From contig JBAXLO010000160.1 in assembly GCA_037134755.1 (NCBI GenBank), positions 1 to 10,999 of the forward strand: 10,999 nucleotides of DNA. Direction: 5' to 3'. A model generated the notes under the pieces. That model did no database searches. It was given only the letters and a program-made list of their open reading frames with translations, and was not told the origin of the DNA. Origin of the DNA: JBAXLO01 sp037134755 (GTDB lineage: Bacteria > Bacteroidota > Bacteroidia > Bacteroidales > JACABE01). Below are positions 1 through 8,107 of the stretch, one piece after another (position 1 is the first letter of the stretch; every line of letters begins with the position of its first letter). The position numbers and the translations under genes were made by a program.

Positions 1-821
1 TTATGAGCCTTGATGAAACAGCATTATCACAAGGTGAATTATATACTATCCTAACCAACAAAGCAGCAAAAGGTAAAAAAGGAGTACTTGTAGCTATTAT
101 AAAGGGTACTGATAGTGCTAAAGTAATATCAATACTTGAGAAAATTCCATTACATCTAAGAAATCATGTAAAAGAAGTAACATTAGACATAGCAGCAAGT
201 ATGGAAAAGATTGTAAAGCATTGTTTTTATAAAGCAGTGATAGTTATCGATCGTTTTCATGTTCAGAAACTGGCTTACGATGCAGTTCAGGAAATGCGAA
301 TAATGTATAGGTGGGAAGCAATAGAGCAGGAAAACAAAGAAATTGAATTAAGCAAAGAGCTAAAGAAAAAACATATCCCAGATATTTTAGAAAATGGAGA
401 TACCTTAAAACAATTATTAGCTCGCAGTCGATATTTATTATTTAAATCAGAAACACACTGGACTCCTACACAAAGACACAGAGCGGAAATATTGTTTTTG
501 AAATACCCAGCATTAGAAACTGCTTACCATCTTTCAATTAAATTAGGTCAAATCTATCATCAAACTAAAGAAAAAGGAGTTGCATATACAAAATTAGCAA
601 GATGGTATGATAGTGTAGATAAACATAAATTTAAGTCATTTAATACTGTTGCTCGTTCTATTGAATCTCATTATCAAACAATATTAAACTACTTTGACAA
701 TAGAAGCACAAATGCATCAGCAGAATCTTTTAATGCAAAAATAAAAGCATTTAGGTCGTCATTTAGAGGGGTAAGAAATATAAGCTTCTTCTTATTTAGG
801 CTGGCAAATATTTATGCTTAA
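1..821 (+). CDS. ISAon1-like ISL3-family transposase, 5' partial
   Basis: DDE transposase that cuts and joins the ends of its own insertion sequence. The visible 272 residues match the catalytic part of ISL3-family enzymes of the ISAon1 type known from Bacteroidota. An acidic residue sits in the opening SLDETALS motif (D4 of the visible part), D62 lies in EVTLDIAA, D83 in the VIDRFHVQKL motif, and E241 in the STNASAESFNAKIKAFR motif near the C-terminus. It ends in RLANIYA followed by TAA. The first visible ATG at position 3 lies inside the conserved DDE start motif, so it is an internal methionine and the real N-terminus is upstream of the window. ISAon1-type elements often carry a separate small N-terminal ORF, which could also be upstream. 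No frameshift or internal stop is visible, so this part looks intact. A second copy end on the opposite strand at the right edge encodes the same last seven residues. Confidence 0.93.
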   Translation, partial: MSLDETALSQGELYTILTNKAAKGKKGVLVAIIKGTDSAKVISILEKIPLHLRNHVKEVTLDIAASMEKIVKHCFYKAVIVIDRFHVQKLAYDAVQEMRIMYRWEAIEQENKEIELSKELKKKHIPDILENGDTLKQLLARSRYLLFKSETHWTPTQRHRAEILFLKYPALETAYHLSIKLGQIYHQTKEKGVAYTKLARWYDSVDKHKFKSFNTVARSIESHYQTILNYFDNRSTNASAESFNAKIKAFRSSFRGVRNISFFLFRLANIYA

Positions 822-850
822 TTTAAGTCCTCAACAATGTCGCTTGATCC
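1..850 (+). mobile_element. ISAon1-like insertion sequence, 3' portion with right terminal repeat
   Basis: The element covers the transposase gene plus a 29-bp tail after its stop codon. The boundary at 850 was placed by comparison with the inverted copy at the right edge. Read inward from outside, both copies begin GGAT(C/T)AAGC(G/A)ACATTG and continue with TTGAGGACTTAAATTAAGC. Homology stops abruptly outside the GG. ISL3-family ends usually begin with GG, which supports the call. The left end is outside the window, so the inverted repeat pair and the expected 8-bp target duplication cannot be checked. The sequence just outside the end is ttgaaaat. Confidence 0.8.
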
Positions 851-898
851 TTGAAAATCTTTCCATACATAATACTGAATACATTTTATAATATGCAC

Positions 899-936
899 AA
901 AAAAAGGCTGCCCTAAGTGGGCAGCCTTCTTTTTTT
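899..936. terminator. Bidirectional intrinsic terminator
   Basis: A perfect 10-bp stem, AAGGCTGCCC (904-913) and GGGCAGCCTT (919-928), encloses a 5-nt loop. Seven T follow on the plus strand (930-936), and seven A precede on the left (899-905), giving a T tract for minus-strand transcripts. It lies about 20 bp beyond the stop codon of the large minus-strand gene and serves as its terminator. It may also stop read-through from the transposase on the other side. Confidence 0.92.
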
Positions 937-948
937 ATATAATTAATA

Positions 949-3900
949 CTATTTACTAATGAGCATCTTCTTAACAAGACGTTTACCGTTGTATTCAATA
1001 GAATAATAGTAAACGCCATCACTAAGGTTATTAGTATTAAACTCTATTTTATGTTTACCGGCAAGTTCTTTGGATTGGGTTGTATAAACAACTTGTCCTA
1101 AAATATCGGTTACATTAAAATTAACTTCACCCGCTTGTGGTAAATTAAAGTTGATAGTAGTTAACCCATTTGATGGATTAGGAATATTCTGACCTAACCA
1201 TAAATTATTAGAATTTGAATGTTCATCGATACCAACACCAGTTATAGCAACTGTTTTGCAAATTTGATCATTTGCAGCATAAACATCATTAGGCAAAACT
1301 GTCCCTGCACATAAATTAAAAGATGAACCCATAGGGGTATTAAATGTAGTAGTGAAAGTGTATTGAACTGTTTCATTAAGATTCAAAGGAGTGCCAGTCC
1401 ATGTTGCATTAATAGGAGGTGAAACACCTCTTTTGTAAAAGACAGGGATTGATCCTTGAGGAGTAGTACCAAAGTTTTTAATAGTAATTGATACTGTAAC
1501 AGGGTCGCCTTGAGCTGCCCAATTTGATGGAGAATTAAAGGCAATAACACCAACATCAATAGCAGCAGGATTTACGGTTACTGATTGACATGATGAATCG
1601 TTTTGGTAGAATGAATCACCATTTAATACAGTAGCAGCACAAATAGTATAATTACTGGTAGCTACAGCATACTTAGTATTAAAAGTATAATTTGAAGTAT
1701 TACCGGTTGTCAAAGGGCCTGGGAAAGTTTCAGTAACTGCGGGTCCACCATTTATCATATACTTTATTGGCACATTTGATATTGGGTTTAATCCATAGTT
1801 TTTAACAGTAACAGTAGGAGCAATAGTATCTCCTACTGTTGAGGTACTACCTGGTGTAACAATAAGACTAACACCTGCATCCTGAGCAATTTGATATAAA
1901 GTCAAATCAACATCATCAATAGCCCATCCGTTTTTAGTATTGTCGGTAGAGGTCATTGAATTAAAAATAAATCTGAACTGAACAGTATTTGCAACATCAC
2001 TTAAATTAGAAACTTTGTAAGAAGAGAACTCCCAACCAGTTCCTGTGCCTGTCCAACCATTAAGGCTATTATACCAGTTTGTTGCATTAGGATCATTAGC
2101 AGCGCCAAGAGTTTTCCAAGCACCAAAAACATTCAAATATTCAATAGTGCCATAAGCATTTGTTCCAAATTGTCTCCATTGCCAGAATTTAAGAGTATCA
2201 CCCATATTAGCTGCAAAATTGAATAAAGGAGAATAAAGCACACTATAATTAGATACAGGGCAATTTCCATTTAGTAAAGTTTTCCAGGCATTATTAGGGC
2301 TATGAGCTGAATTAATTACATTTGAAGCTGGAACACCTTGTTGCCATAAGTTAGTAATTGCGACTCCTGCATTGGTGTCAGTAGCAAACCAATAACTATT
2401 TATGTCAAAATTATCAGTATATGGGATACTAGCTAAATGTTCTTTAAAGATAGAAGCAGAAGATGTATCGTTAAAGAAATTTATATCTCCCCAAAGATCT
2501 GTATATGCAGTTAAAGTATTTAATCCTTCAGCTACAGTAAAAGAAGGAATATAAAATGAATCAACAGCCGAAGTTGCCAGAGGTGGTACATTTGTCTTAG
2601 TAAATAAAGAAATAGTACCATTTAGATTATAATATATGGAATCTGTAACTAAAGAGTCAAGCCCAAAATTCCTGATAGTAAGCATTGGAGACATATAAGT
2701 AGGACTTGGATCATAAGGTATGTAATTAGTTGAAAACTTAACTTTAATAATACCGGCATCTTTAGGAATAGGTGGAATAATATTAACTGTATAATCCTCT
2801 GTTTCACCATAAGAGTAAGTTCCACAAGGAGGGGCAGAATTACCTTCATCTGCAACAACTCTCATTCTAGTTAAGCCTGGAGTTGCAGTAGGTGGGATAG
2901 TAATATTACCAGTTATTGTATTTGCAGTAGAATAAGAACCACTGAAAACCTTTTCGTTAGTTTGGAAAGTGCCATCATGATTATAATCAATATAAACATT
3001 ACATAAACCACCATAAGCAGTATAAGCATTTATAATACTAACAGAAATAGGATAAGGTAAGCCCATGTAAATCTGACCAGGTGTTAAAGCTGTGAAATCA
3101 GAATATAAATGAAAAGTTGTTGTGTTGTTTGTAGCTGGTAAAGGATTGCCATTATTGATTCCTGCAAAAGTTACATTTCCAATATTCTCATCATAAGTAT
3201 AAAGAGCAGCTGAAGTACAATAAACAAGCGGATTATTAGTAACATAAATAATTGTAGTATCATTAATTGTAGTAGCATCTCCAACCATTGTAGTATAAGC
3301 TGTTATTTTGTATGTACTCCCAACAGTACTTAAATCTGCAAAATTAGAAGTAAAAGTATATGTGCCTACTGCATTTGGCAATATACTGCCGGTAAATGGT
3401 TCTGTTTTAACTGCACCATTATCAATTTTAAAACTAACATTGAAATTACTTGCAGTAGCATTACCATGATTTGTAATATTAACTTTAACTGTTTCGTGAT
3501 TTGTAAGAAGAACTCCCGTAACAGGAGAAAGAATAGCAGTAACACCAACATCATTGGCTGGTTGTGCACCTACTGTTACAGTTAATGGAACTCTTGGTGT
3601 ACTTGTGCAACCTGCAATGTTTGAAACTAATTTAATATTTGGTCTTTGGCTGGCAGTAGCTGTTGCAGTAGCAGAACATTGACCTGCTCCATCAGAATAA
3701 TTATAAGCTGATGACACAAAACTAGTAGCAGTTTGATTACATATTGCATTTGAACCATAATCACTTGCTGTAACATATTTATCATGACAAATCTCTATAA
3801 CAATATTACTTGTCCCATTCCACACAAATGGAGTTGAGAATTGATGCATATTCCAACCTGTAACATCGTTGTACATTGAATTGAAATATACCTGAGTTAA

Positions 3901-6900
3901 TCCGGTTACATAAGTTGTTGTTAAGGCATTTTGAGCCGTTGCTCCAATTTTAATTGTATAGTTTCTTAAATGTGTATTTGTTGGAGCAGTTCCATATGAA
4001 GAAGCTACAGTAGGAGTAACAACGTTAAAACCGCATGATTGTATCTCTCCCGGTTGAACTCCAGCAGCAATTAACTCAGATGCTTTAATTAAGTATTGTC
4101 CTCTGGCACCAGTAAAATCCATACCATAAGGACAAGGATAACCATAAGTTGTGTTTTGAACTGTTCCTGTCCCAATAGTTGCATTTAACACAAAATTAGT
4201 ACTTGATTCTAGATAATAGGTTGTGTCAAGATATAATGTAGAAGTTGAATATTGTGTGCCTTTTAAAAAGTAAGAACCCCCCGTAGGTTGACCATACCAA
4301 TATATAGGATCACCTGTTGGCGAACTTGCTGTTACAGGTGTTGTTGATGCATAAGGTATTGTAACGCTATTTGGTATTGGAGAAGGTGGTGTGTGTAGTG
4401 ATTGTACGCTTGTACTTGAACTATCATTAGTAGGAACATTATCATTTAATACTTTCACCCATGTTTTAATTGTAAAGGTACTGTCATGAGTTGTAACAGC
4501 TAAATTAACAGGTGTAGTAAAAGTATATACTAAACTGTCACTGATTGGAGTAGTTATAGGTTCTGTAACAACATTAGTACCACCCTTTACTTGATAACTA
4601 ACATTGCAATTTCCATTAATAGTTGCAGCGCCTAAATTCTTAATAGTAACTTTAACAGCTTGTGTTGTAAGACCACATCCTCCGGTTAAAGCATAAGTTG
4701 ATTTAAGTTGAGCATCATACATAGGACCACCTACAAAGTTCTTGCAAAATTGATCATTAGATGTATTTACATCCCCTGTTAGAGCAGTATAAGCGCAAAT
4801 ATTTGTTGTGCCTAAAGCTACTGTGATATTTGGCATTGTAACTGTATCTGTAGCTAAGGAAGCAATATTCCCAACATAGTTATAAGATAAAGGTGTTCCT
4901 CCATTTATTTTGTAATATACAGTCATACTAGTAATAGGATCTGTACCAAAGTTTCTTACTAAAACTTTAACAGGTATTGAAGTTGATTCTGTTTCGGTAG
5001 CTGCCGGAGTTGTAATGTCAATAACTCCTGCATCATTTGGAATCAAAAATACTTCGTAAGCACCAACACTTGGAATAGATGCTCTTGGGCGACCAAAGAT
5101 ATCAGTAGTAATGCTTGTTATTGGGGTAGCTGATGCTACTAATGCAGTATTGCCAGCGTTAGGGACACCCGTAGAAGTAAACATTGGATTTACTGTAAGT
5201 GAATGAGACTCCTGTGTTGTAGCAGTTCTCCATGTAGCAAGTGTAGTATAAGCAGTACTTGCTAACTTTCCTAAAGTAGTACCTGTTGATGTATAATAAT
5301 CATTATAGTCTAAAGTGTAAGTTGTAGGTGCAGTAGTTATTATTATCAATGGAACACCAGTGTTGTTGCCTGATAAAATATTATTTTCGATAGTTAGATT
5401 ATTATTTGCTCCATAAGTAGTACCTAAATTAACTACAGCTGTAGCGTTATAACCAACGAATGTATTAAATAAGACTTTTGTATTATTTAAACCACCACTA
5501 AAATTGCATACATAAGGAGCTGCAGTGCCACCTGCATACATAAAATTATTGAATATTAAACCTTCGGTTCCTGATGCTCCATGAGAAGTTCTTATTTCCA
5601 TCAGAAGGGCACCATAAAGGTTACTTAAATAATTATCGTGGATTCTAAATTGCCCTGTAATACTATCCATATATATAGCAGAACTTGCAGTTTGAGCTGT
5701 GCTAATACTTACAGTATTGTTCCCAAATTCAAGCGCTTTGATATGTTGAAGTTGTGCAGGACGGCCATTTGTGTTGTAAAAATAATTATTATCAACAACA
5801 ATTTTAGTAGTAGAGGTAGTTAAAGATGAATTAAAATATAATCCCAAATTACCATTATTAAATCTATTGTTATTAATGTTAATAAATGAATAATTTGAAT
5901 TGGCAGTTGTTCTAACTATATATTGATTACTATCAGTAAATACAGTTTGAGTTCCAATTAATAAGTTATTTAAAAGAGAAATATTATTAGCTCCATTCAT
6001 AAATACTACAGCATTAGCATAAGTAGCATTTGCTGGTTGTATGGTTAAATATTTAAATGTTACATATTGAGCATTATTAAATCTTACAACAAAATTAGTG
6101 GCAGCACTTGTAGCGGCATTCTTAATAATATATAAAGTACTGTCGGTTGTGGCTCCCTGAAATGTTATAGTGTTAGTTGAAGAAGTGCCAGGTATGTTTG
6201 GAATAGTAATTTGTTCAGAATAAATACCTGCAGCTACATTAAATACAACCGGACCATTGATACCACATTGTAATAAACCTGTAAGAGCATCATTAAAAGT
6301 AGCATAGTTAGTTGACCCTGGAGTGCCACCAATTGTATATGTGCCATTTAAAACTGACAAACATGCATTAAATGTCATGTAAGCAGTGTCATTTAAACTA
6401 TACTCATCAGCATTACCATTTGGTAAAATAGCCCATACTTTAAGATTATATGTTCCTGCAGTTAAACTATTAAGTGTACATACATTTATTGCTGCAGTTA
6501 CAGAATTAGCTGCAAGACTACCAGTCCATAAATATGTAGGTTGTAACACACCATTAAGTGAAGTATATATTGTAGCTGATGTTAATGTAGTAGTTCCAAA
6601 GTTCTTTAATATTGCCATTACCGGAACGGCAGTTCCTACAACCACCCCTCCTATTGGCGAAGTTATCTGCGAAACGCCCACATCATTAAGTAGTCCAGTT
6701 CCTGTATATTTGGTAAAGAACCAATAATATCCTGATGCTGGCATATATGAAACTACATAAGCACATGATGAGTCAACAGCTACTATTCTGTAGGTTATGG
6801 TTTTCCCCCAACCTAAGAATGGAATATTTCCTGTATACAAACTATCAACATGAGTCATTTTAACATAAGTAAATGCACCTCCGTTTACTTGATATTGTAC

Positions 6901-7656
6901 ATAAGCAGAGTCGATACCCGACACATCTTTTATATATGCTGTGATTGGGTAATTTGCAGGTGCTGAAGTAGCTGAAATAGTATCATGAACATAAGTTTGA
7001 ATAGTAATAGTAGGCGCACTTAGTTCGCAAGGGCTTGCAGTTACTTTTACATCATCTATTAACCAACCGTATCTACCGGCAGCAATAGCTTGTCCTGAAG
7101 TAGTATATCTGAAACGAACCAGAACATTTGTTGCATTTGAAACAAGTGTTGAGATATCAAACTTCTCGTCTTTCCACCAAGCATTTGTTACAGCAGTGGA
7201 TGTATCTCCAGACAACCAATCTGTGTAAGAGTTCTCGCAGAACTTGTTTTGAACCATAGTCCCGCTACCCTTATACAAAGTTGAGGTTAAGGTTGTCCAA
7301 GTTGCTCCGTTGTTACTTGACACTTCAACAAATCCTCCATCATAAATATGCAATTTGGCGATTTGCGAAAACTCCAGAATAATATTTGTATTCCCAACAG
7401 TGCTAAAAGGTATTGATTTTAAATAGACTGTCCTGTTTTTCTGAAGTATGTTGGTGTCCGAACGCAATCCTGATCTATAAAGATGAGTCGAAGGCGCCCA
7501 TGGTTTAAAAGATACAACTACACCGTTAGAGTCGGCAGTTGAAGTTAAACTGTCTCCATAAGATGGAGCTTCAAAGTTTTCGTGAAAGACTACAGTTTGA
7601 GCTGATACAAAAGTTGTAAGCAGAACTGCAATAGCTAAAATTAAATACTTTTTCAT
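949..7656 (-). CDS. Giant modular T9SS-secreted surface protein (jelly-roll, beta-helix, CARDB, GEVED domains)
   Basis: Not matched to a named gene. The domains point to a secreted adhesin-like or matrix protein. Residue numbers count from an upstream in-frame ATG at 7674. I prefer the ATG at 7656 (residue 7) because MKKYLILAIAVLLTTFVSA followed by Q is a clean signal peptide. Approximate domains: 28-215, jelly-roll/MAM-like domain of the 'choice-of-anchor J' kind ending in GWLIDDVKV; 216-325, Ig-like; 329-435, first CARDB-like repeat (NDVGV start); 439-875, right-handed parallel beta-helix rich in NN turns; 880-977 and 985-1080, CARDB-like; 1095-1160, Ig-like; 1172-1358, a module starting YGYPCPYG that I do not recognise; 1374-1483, CARDB-like; 1486-1633, GEVED-type domain with CNVYIDYNHDG and GETEDYTV; 1640-1740, CARDB-like; 1747-1925, second jelly-roll ending GWAIDDVDL; 1929-2033 and 2038-2143, CARDB-like; 2156-2241, T9SS type A sorting domain (IPNPSNG, ILGQVVY, LSDGVYYY, KRLVKKMLIS). 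No catalytic motif was seen. Export through the Sec pathway and then T9SS, with cell-surface attachment or release, is inferred from the family. Confidence 0.93.
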   Translation of the reverse strand: MKKYLILAIAVLLTTFVSAQTVVFHENFEAPSYGDSLTSTADSNGVVVSFKPWAPSTHLYRSGLRSDTNILQKNRTVYLKSIPFSTVGNTNIILEFSQIAKLHIYDGGFVEVSSNNGATWTTLTSTLYKGSGTMVQNKFCENSYTDWLSGDTSTAVTNAWWKDEKFDISTLVSNATNVLVRFRYTTSGQAIAAGRYGWLIDDVKVTASPCELSAPTITIQTYVHDTISATSAPANYPITAYIKDVSGIDSAYVQYQVNGGAFTYVKMTHVDSLYTGNIPFLGWGKTITYRIVAVDSSCAYVVSYMPASGYYWFFTKYTGTGLLNDVGVSQITSPIGGVVVGTAVPVMAILKNFGTTTLTSATIYTSLNGVLQPTYLWTGSLAANSVTAAINVCTLNSLTAGTYNLKVWAILPNGNADEYSLNDTAYMTFNACLSVLNGTYTIGGTPGSTNYATFNDALTGLLQCGINGPVVFNVAAGIYSEQITIPNIPGTSSTNTITFQGATTDSTLYIIKNAATSAATNFVVRFNNAQYVTFKYLTIQPANATYANAVVFMNGANNISLLNNLLIGTQTVFTDSNQYIVRTTANSNYSFININNNRFNNGNLGLYFNSSLTTSTTKIVVDNNYFYNTNGRPAQLQHIKALEFGNNTVSISTAQTASSAIYMDSITGQFRIHDNYLSNLYGALLMEIRTSHGASGTEGLIFNNFMYAGGTAAPYVCNFSGGLNNTKVLFNTFVGYNATAVVNLGTTYGANNNLTIENNILSGNNTGVPLIIITTAPTTYTLDYNDYYTSTGTTLGKLASTAYTTLATWRTATTQESHSLTVNPMFTSTGVPNAGNTALVASATPITSITTDIFGRPRASIPSVGAYEVFLIPNDAGVIDITTPAATETESTSIPVKVLVRNFGTDPITSMTVYYKINGGTPLSYNYVGNIASLATDTVTMPNITVALGTTNICAYTALTGDVNTSNDQFCKNFVGGPMYDAQLKSTYALTGGCGLTTQAVKVTIKNLGAATINGNCNVSYQVKGGTNVVTEPITTPISDSLVYTFTTPVNLAVTTHDSTFTIKTWVKVLNDNVPTNDSSSTSVQSLHTPPSPIPNSVTIPYASTTPVTASSPTGDPIYWYGQPTGGSYFLKGTQYSTSTLYLDTTYYLESSTNFVLNATIGTGTVQNTTYGYPCPYGMDFTGARGQYLIKASELIAAGVQPGEIQSCGFNVVTPTVASSYGTAPTNTHLRNYTIKIGATAQNALTTTYVTGLTQVYFNSMYNDVTGWNMHQFSTPFVWNGTSNIVIEICHDKYVTASDYGSNAICNQTATSFVSSAYNYSDGAGQCSATATATASQRPNIKLVSNIAGCTSTPRVPLTVTVGAQPANDVGVTAILSPVTGVLLTNHETVKVNITNHGNATASNFNVSFKIDNGAVKTEPFTGSILPNAVGTYTFTSNFADLSTVGSTYKITAYTTMVGDATTINDTTIIYVTNNPLVYCTSAALYTYDENIGNVTFAGINNGNPLPATNNTTTFHLYSDFTALTPGQIYMGLPYPISVSIINAYTAYGGLCNVYIDYNHDGTFQTNEKVFSGSYSTANTITGNITIPPTATPGLTRMRVVADEGNSAPPCGTYSYGETEDYTVNIIPPIPKDAGIIKVKFSTNYIPYDPSPTYMSPMLTIRNFGLDSLVTDSIYYNLNGTISLFTKTNVPPLATSAVDSFYIPSFTVAEGLNTLTAYTDLWGDINFFNDTSSASIFKEHLASIPYTDNFDINSYWFATDTNAGVAITNLWQQGVPASNVINSAHSPNNAWKTLLNGNCPVSNYSVLYSPLFNFAANMGDTLKFWQWRQFGTNAYGTIEYLNVFGAWKTLGAANDPNATNWYNSLNGWTGTGTGWEFSSYKVSNLSDVANTVQFRFIFNSMTSTDNTKNGWAIDDVDLTLYQIAQDAGVSLIVTPGSTSTVGDTIAPTVTVKNYGLNPISNVPIKYMINGGPAVTETFPGPLTTGNTSNYTFNTKYAVATSNYTICAATVLNGDSFYQNDSSCQSVTVNPAAIDVGVIAFNSPSNWAAQGDPVTVSITIKNFGTTPQGSIPVFYKRGVSPPINATWTGTPLNLNETVQYTFTTTFNTPMGSSFNLCAGTVLPNDVYAANDQICKTVAITGVGIDEHSNSNNLWLGQNIPNPSNGLTTINFNLPQAGEVNFNVTDILGQVVYTTQSKELAGKHKIEFNTNNLSDGVYYYSIEYNGKRLVKKMLISK

Positions 7657-7719
7657 AATGTAAATGTTATTCATTGTTATTGACCTGTTTATTATTCTTA
7701 CTTATTTTTCCTATTAATT

Positions 7720-7735
7720 GGTTATCTAAATAACC
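7720..7735. repeat. Perfect palindrome at the predicted transcript start
   Basis: GGTTAT and ATAACC form a perfect 6-bp inverted repeat around the spacer CTAA. It lies just downstream of the predicted -7 box of the large minus-strand gene, overlapping the expected start of transcription. It could be an operator or a 5'-end hairpin that protects the mRNA. A chance palindrome in AT-rich DNA is possible. Confidence 0.4.
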
Positions 7736-7737
7736 TA

Positions 7738-7770
7738 CAAAATTATAATAAATTTCCATACATTCATAAA
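7738..7770 (-). promoter_or_regulatory. Bacteroidota-type promoter for the giant T9SS gene
   Basis: On the minus strand, TAATTTTG (7745-7738) fits the Bacteroidota -7 consensus TAnnTTTG exactly. TTTA (7770-7767) stands 21 bp upstream as a 3-of-4 match to the -33 TTTG box. Transcription would begin near 7733, leaving a leader of about 75 nt before the ATG at 7656. The leader is AT-rich with no clear Shine-Dalgarno sequence, which is usual in this phylum. Confidence 0.55.
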
Positions 7771-7920
7771 ATAAAATACATTTTTTCGATTTATTATTTA
7801 AGAAATATCATTTTAAACATCCTTAAATTTATAAATCGGTTAAACACAACATCTCTATTTTATGAGTTTCTTATTATATAATGACAATTATTTTTACGAA
7901 AAGGTTGTATGAGGGTTCAC

Positions 7921-7957
7921 TTTTATTTTGTTTTATTAATATTTAAGCAAAATAAAA
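7921..7957. repeat. AT-rich inverted repeat in the divergent intergenic region
   Basis: TTTTATTTTG (7921-7930) and CAAAATAAAA (7948-7957) are perfect 10-bp inverted arms around a 17-nt spacer. The repeat lies midway between the two divergent T9SS genes, outside both predicted promoters. No adjoining GC-rich stem or T tract suggests a terminator. It may be a regulator site, or simply chance in low-GC DNA. Confidence 0.3.
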
Positions 7958-8047
7958 ACTCATACTATTAAGATTAAAACAAATTTTAAGCTTTAAAGTT
8001 AATATAGAGTCTTCATAAAGTGGAAAGGTTGAAATACCGTCGTACAG

Positions 8048-8081
8048 TTTCAAGTACTTCTTATTTTATTTCGTATCTTTG
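8048..8081 (+). promoter_or_regulatory. Bacteroidota-type promoter for the GH18-like gene
   Basis: TATCTTTG (8074-8081) matches the -7 consensus TAnnTTTG. TTTC (8048-8051), with a 22-bp spacer, is a 3-of-4 match to the -33 TTTG box. Transcription would begin about 20 bp before the ATG at 8108, giving a short AT-rich leader (AAAACAAAACATAACA) without a Shine-Dalgarno sequence. Confidence 0.65.
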
Positions 8082-8107
8082 CACATTATTTAAAACAAAA
8101 CATAACA

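Noticed and set aside
831..1022. 63-residue minus-strand ORF
   Set aside because: It overlaps the terminator and the 3' end of the giant gene in another frame and has no homology-like features.
6386..6727. 113-residue plus-strand ORF inside the giant gene
   Set aside because: It is antisense to the CARDB/beta-helix coding region with no start context. The sense frame shows clear domain structure.
7657..7674. Upstream ATG at 7674 as the start of the giant gene
   Set aside because: It would add MNNIYI before a clean lysine-plus-hydrophobic signal peptide. The ATG at 7656 gives the standard MKK start, although the longer form cannot be fully excluded.
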